A DNA stretch of 64,000 nt from Haliotis asinina (Eukaryota; Mollusca; Gastropoda; Lepetellida; Haliotidae), in contig NC_090282.1 in NCBI RefSeq assembly GCF_037392515.1, positions 56,072,843 to 56,136,842 on the forward strand. The letters are read 5' to 3'. The notes under the pieces are model-generated. The model saw nothing but the letters and a program-made list of their open reading frames with translations. It did not search any database and had not been told where the DNA came from. The translations under genes and the position numbers were made by a program. Positions 60,901 through 64,000 of this stretch are shown here, piece by piece (the stretch's first letter is position 1; each line of letters starts with the position of its first letter).

Positions 60901-61270
60901 ATACAAAGAATGTGTTATGTTCGTATCATTCAATTGATTAGACACTGCAGAGGCCAAGTCAAGCAAAGATGGAGACAGACCCTACATATGGCAGAGGGAG
61001 GACAAACAGAATGGCTGGGAGCCATATTCTGAAGCCAATGATGCCAAACTGAAGAAGGCCTATGGTAAAAATCCCACGGGTTCATGTCTGGTCCAAAGAA
61101 ATAAAGAGAGGTATGTGACATACTTCGATTCAGTTTCAACTGTAGTTGATTAACCCTCGCTACACTTATATGCATGCGTTTGCTACAGTTTCAGGGTGTC
61201 TTTCAAGTCTCTACAGGAACGGTCATTGGCTGATAAATCATGGGTTCCAGTACGAAAATATTTTCAGTAA
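51979..61270 (+). CDS. Paralog E: NTD - coiled coil - vWA - MIB/HERC2 x2 - WWE, complete
   Basis: Eighteen exons from ATG 51979: 51979-52114, 52938-53397, 53787-54944, 55160-55296, 55999-56121, 56470-56592, 56753-56824, 57240-57361, 57550-57657, 57917-58006, 58237-58356, 58655-58823, 59143-59286, 59626-59717, 59864-59934, 60176-60240, 60942-61110, 61189-61270. Exact open frame, 1146 residues. N-terminal domain (LLHLHWED; HMEYAPLVLTFQH); exon 3 has a coiled coil (RRFISIEDELFKQRQFMES) then about 55 residues of nearly pure Glu/Lys/Asp (54125-54300); helical exon IWESAEEALLEG; vWA with LDTSGSM, a PGGPSP loop and LTDG; VIFVPVG-type end; helical linker; MIB/HERC2 pair (GTRVVRGPDWEWGNQD, VIWDNGHSNYYRYG; YDNQDGGHG, VRWQNGEINDYRYG); WWE (YIWQREDKQNGWEPYSEAND, SFRVSFK). 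Intron phases equal those of B and D at all 17 positions. The start follows an acceptor, so a 5' non-coding exon is likely. No signal peptide or membrane segment. Confidence 0.92.
52145..52365 (+). repeat. Abalone-type interspersed repeat, diverged, in the first coding intron of E
   Basis: ccccgtgaagattcgggtta, gttgatcactggattgtctg and cgacatatagctgaaat follow family order. Confidence 0.8.
52407..52527 (+). repeat. 14-bp tandem repeat, ~9 copies
   Basis: Unit attaattgctgaat and its variant agtaattgctgaat, head to tail, in the first coding intron of E. Confidence 0.95.
55850..55975. repeat. Short cgcgaaaattaa repeat, possible MITE
   Basis: Two related blocks, gcgcgaaaattaaaccgcgc g and cgcaaaaattaagccgcgcg, just upstream of the first vWA exon of E. 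Similar cgcgaa-type short repeats are common in molluscs (from memory); ends not resolved. Confidence 0.4.
57068..57139 (+). repeat. (CCTA)18 tetranucleotide microsatellite
   Basis: Perfect cctacctacc array, about 72 bp, in an E intron within the vWA-coding region. Confidence 0.97.
58165..58190 (+). repeat. (GTGTT)n short tandem
   Basis: tgtgttgtgttgtgttgtgt in an E intron. Confidence 0.8.
59383..59523 (-). repeat. tRNA-derived SINE, diverged copy
   Basis: gcaatattacggcgga near its distal end and ttaaccactaggctacccc at the tRNA-like head match the copy at 35972-36118. In an E intron between the two MIB/HERC2 domains. Confidence 0.75.
60692..60767 (+). repeat. 76-bp segment shared with paralog C (22511-22590)
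   Basis: gagttgccattggcagcagg then tacctcgcttgtaagtggag, the same orientation relative to the gene as in C. It lies in the intron before the WWE exon. It is open on the sense strand (ELPLAAGYIEMYLACKW). Confidence 0.6.
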
Positions 61271-61929
61271 CATGGTAAGTGTCCCTGTATGTTTACCTCA
61301 CGCTGAACAGAAAACTGTAGTTAATTTACACTATTGTGACTATTGTGATATTATCCTTCCGGCAACATATTAGCTGTTTCCTATGTCGGTGTCAGTTTAG
61401 TAACTGTTACCAAGAACTTTATGCGAAAGTATAAAAACCATAGGTAGTTACAGGTTTCAACTCAAGCGGAAAACACACGCCCAAACGCAGCGTGGTCCCC
61501 ATAACAACGCAGCTGTCAGAAAACAAATCGTAGATTGTTTTTCAAAATGTGAAAATCCTAAATGTGGGACATTGGTCCAAAAACATGTGCATGATTATGC
61601 CATAAATGCCATAAATTATTATATCACATACGTCTTTGTCCTATATTTGCTCCAGTGAAGTCGGCGATAACTTTCTTTTGTCTGGTAGTTTCATTTCACC
61701 GGGTTTGATCATTGGTTGTTCTGTTGTAGAAAGTCTCACAGAAGAGGACAGTGCAGCCTCGACGTTCCAGATGACCCCTTTTCATGTCAAATCACATAGC
61801 CTCACAGTTATATTTTTATATGTTTAGTATGTCTGAGTTCATTAGGTGATCTTTATATACCCAATCCCATCAACGAATATGACGTCGTTTGTAAATATCT
61901 ATCCATGCATTCAAATCACATCCATTTGT

Positions 61930-62115
61930 CAGTGCGTTTAGTTTTTTGTCGCACTCGGCATATTCCAGTTATATTGCGGCGGCTCGTAAATTATCGAGTC
62001 TGGACAAGACATTCCGGTGATCAACAGCATGAGCATCGGTCTATGCAACTGGGCTACGATGACACGTGTCAACCAAGAGAGTCTGTCGGTTCAATCCCAC
62101 TAGTCGCATCTTAAA
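61930..62115 (-). repeat. Abalone-type interspersed repeat, truncated
   Basis: gtttagttttttgtcgcact, catattccagttatattgc and gatcaacagcatgagcatcg match the reversed family. Confidence 0.85.
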
Positions 62116-62389
62116 TGTATGGGTTACCGATGATGTATTATAACCAAACTCTTTACGGATCCCATCACATAAGAGTGAATGTAACACACAAATGCAAAAG
62201 ATGCATTTTTATCCTGTGTGTTTAAACTATATGTTTGGCCTCTCGATACAATGTAAACACTGACTGTATCGATACTATTTCATGGTTCTAATATTTACTT
62301 GTTAGTGTTTGTGTTGTCATATTTTCCTATGTCAAAAATGTTATTCGGTGTGTGCCCTGCATTGGACTGTTGTTCTCTTTTCTTCTGGC

Positions 62390-62655
62390 GCTAGAAAACA
62401 AACAGCCAGGAACCATCTAAAACTAGAAATTATGCTTCCTTTAAAAGTACCTTTGGAATGGAATTATACCTGGAACGATTGATAATTGCAAAATTCTAAA
62501 ACTAGACATTATACTTTTTTAAAGGTACCTTTGGAACGGAATTACACCTCTAACGATTTAATAATTGCAAAATTCCAAAAGTAGAAGTTATACATTCTTT
62601 AAAGGCACGTTTGGAACGGAACTATACTTTAAACCTTTAACTTTTGCAACATTCC
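62390..62655 (+). repeat. ~85-bp tandem repeat, 3 copies
   Basis: Each copy runs aaactagaaattatgc, tttaaaagtacctttggaa, ggaattatacc, aacgatt, aattgcaaaattc with drift. Confidence 0.85.
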
Positions 62656-63349
62656 GCGCGGCCATAGTAGTTTTGTTGCAGTTCCCATGGATCAAAACAC
62701 AAAGAGGCACAGGTGTTACTACACCCATGGTTTTAAAAAGTCCGTCGTACTGTGTGTAATGAAGACTGCATCGAAGATGACTACCATGGTTTAATGATTT
62801 GTGTCCGTTATAAGTAAATGAAAATCGAGTCCCGACAAAATATTTACATTTGTCCTACACATAACTTGCAGTTTTTTCCCGGGGAAGTAAAGTGATGATA
62901 TTATGGTTAGGGCAACACAAAAGGATATTGCCGCACTTATCACATATTACGACAGATCGGTCAATGTTTATTGTTTTTACTTTTCTTATAACGTTGGTTT
63001 TGAATCTTCAAGGTATGAGAAGGTTTACGAAACTTCGTGAGAACATCTTCTAAATATTTATCTATAGAATTTGATAATAAAACAATTAGAACTATAGTGT
63101 CAAAGACATGTTGTACTATTGATTTTGTACACCAATTCTAAATCTACGCATCGATGTTCAGTCTTACAAAATATTTCATATCTCCACTAAGTGGATACTT
63201 AGTTTGTACTGCTGTGATCTTCCATCATGGTATAACAGATTCATTAAATGTTGACTGACAACCTGTATAAACATGTGCTGGAGGCTTACATTCTCTATGA
63301 ATAAAGATATACCCATACTCACCCCAGTTCCATCTTACTTAGCTTTTTG

Positions 63350-64000
63350 CTGTACCTCATGGCCGAGTTAATGGGGTGGCGCCACTAGCGAGTGCTCCTA
63401 TACATATCGCTTGGGTCCCAAGCAGGTGATGTTAAACAACGTTGGGAGGGGAGAGTCAATGCATAGGTGACTCCTGAGAGGTTTTAGGACTTCAGTCCTG
63501 CCCTACAACGAAGCACGTGTGATAATGTCTTCTCACCTTATGCAGGTGAGTTGTCTTCAAAACTGCCTCTATTGACCCCGCAGGAAATGTCTACCAAGTG
63601 AAATAAGTCGCGAGACTATTAACCAACAGCCGATTAGACAGCTTGGGTTCTCAGGGGTAATCATGACCAGGCCCCACTTTCTCCAAACAAACTTAAGTCT
63701 GAGTTTTGACTTAAGCTCGAGTTTTTACTCAAATTTGAGAAAATACATGTCCCAGAATGTACTGAAGTTGATATTAAACTCAAAAACAGTAGACAGTTTG
63801 AGTTTTGTGAATACATTGCTTAAGGTGTTTGAGCATTTGAATTAAAAATAAAGCAGTTTCAAATTGCCAATTGAAATCTGAGCAAAAACTATAGCTTAAG
63901 TTTCGAGAAATCGGGGCCTGGTTGTTGCTCTTTGAGCAGGATATCTAGCCTGGGAAAGGCGCGTTATAGATAATATCATTATTACTCCTATTACTATCTC
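63350..64000 (+). repeat. Possible 5S-derived SINE, running off the window
   Basis: gtcccaagcaggtgatgtta aacaacgttggg and a later ataggtgac string recall the internal region of 5S rRNA. The right end ggaaaggcgcgttatagata followed by attattactcc is a tail type seen in Deu-like SINEs (from memory). It is split by the MITE at 63666-63922. Confidence 0.4.
63666..63922. mobile_element. MITE, ~257 bp, inserted in the SINE at the right edge
   Basis: Inverted ends: accaggccccactttctcca at the left and cgagaaatcggggcctggt at the right, extended inward by aaacttaag on both sides. AT-rich interior with no coding. Younger than the SINE it interrupts. Confidence 0.85.

Larger units (their letters stand above)
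61271..64000. other. Spacer right of paralog E
   Basis: No further family exon was seen. Holds an interspersed repeat (61930-62115), a tandem repeat (62390-62655) and a SINE with an inserted MITE at the right edge. 62760-63340 is AT-rich with nothing recognised. No confident polyadenylation signal for E was found close to its stop. Confidence 0.5.

Overview
This window is metazoan nuclear DNA, most likely from a marine gastropod and probably abalone (Haliotis). Coding sequence is split into small exons with GT..AG introns. The intergenic DNA and introns carry many copies of a short interspersed repeat whose conserved core (a palindrome-like 'ccatatagctggaatattgctga' region and a cactcactc tail) I associate with Haliotis sequences. 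That species call rests on memory, not on a search.

The protein-coding content is almost entirely one tandem family: five paralogs, named A to E here, arranged A(+) 529-2940 (3' part only), B(-) 17735-9152, C(-) 29382-21093, D(-) 49776-34407 and E(+) 51979-61270. I rebuilt each by hand from splice sites. B, D and E each give 18 coding exons that stay in frame from ATG to stop, about 1057, 1164 and 1146 residues. All 17 intron phases are identical in the three genes (1,2,2,1,1,1,1,0,0,0,0,1,1,0,2,1,2). The shared architecture is: a conserved N-terminal domain of roughly 180 residues that I do not recognise; a coiled coil followed by a long, variable, disordered exon; a helical exon often ending in W-x(n)-EEA; a von Willebrand A (vWA) domain over five exons with a MIDAS motif; a helical linker; two MIB/HERC2 domains; and a C-terminal WWE domain ending in a basic tail. 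No RING, HECT, kinase or transmembrane segment is visible. The parts point to an adaptor or sensor in ubiquitin/ADP-ribose signalling. The combination and the N-terminal domain are the main candidates for something undescribed.

Layout: 1-2940 is the 3' end of A. 2941-9151 is intergenic, with a tandem repeat after A, a SINE-like copy and a roughly 2.7 kb element with about 200 bp inverted ends. 9152-17735 is B. 17736-21092 is intergenic with a microsatellite and a 47-bp minisatellite. 21093-29813 is C plus an ambiguous upstream exon. 29814-34406 is intergenic, with a possible decayed MIB/HERC2 exon, a 12/78-bp minisatellite, a tRNA-derived SINE and a 225-bp MITE. 34407-49776 is D, which carries a 43-bp minisatellite and a decayed Tc1/mariner-type transposon in introns. 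49780-51967 is the divergent D/E spacer, with a SINE flanked by target duplications and an orphan N-terminal-domain fragment of a lost paralog. 51968-61270 is E. 61271-64000 is intergenic with tandem repeats, a SINE-like copy, a possible 5S-derived SINE and a MITE inside it.

No rRNA, functional tRNA, CRISPR array, prokaryotic operon or retroviral coding region was found.
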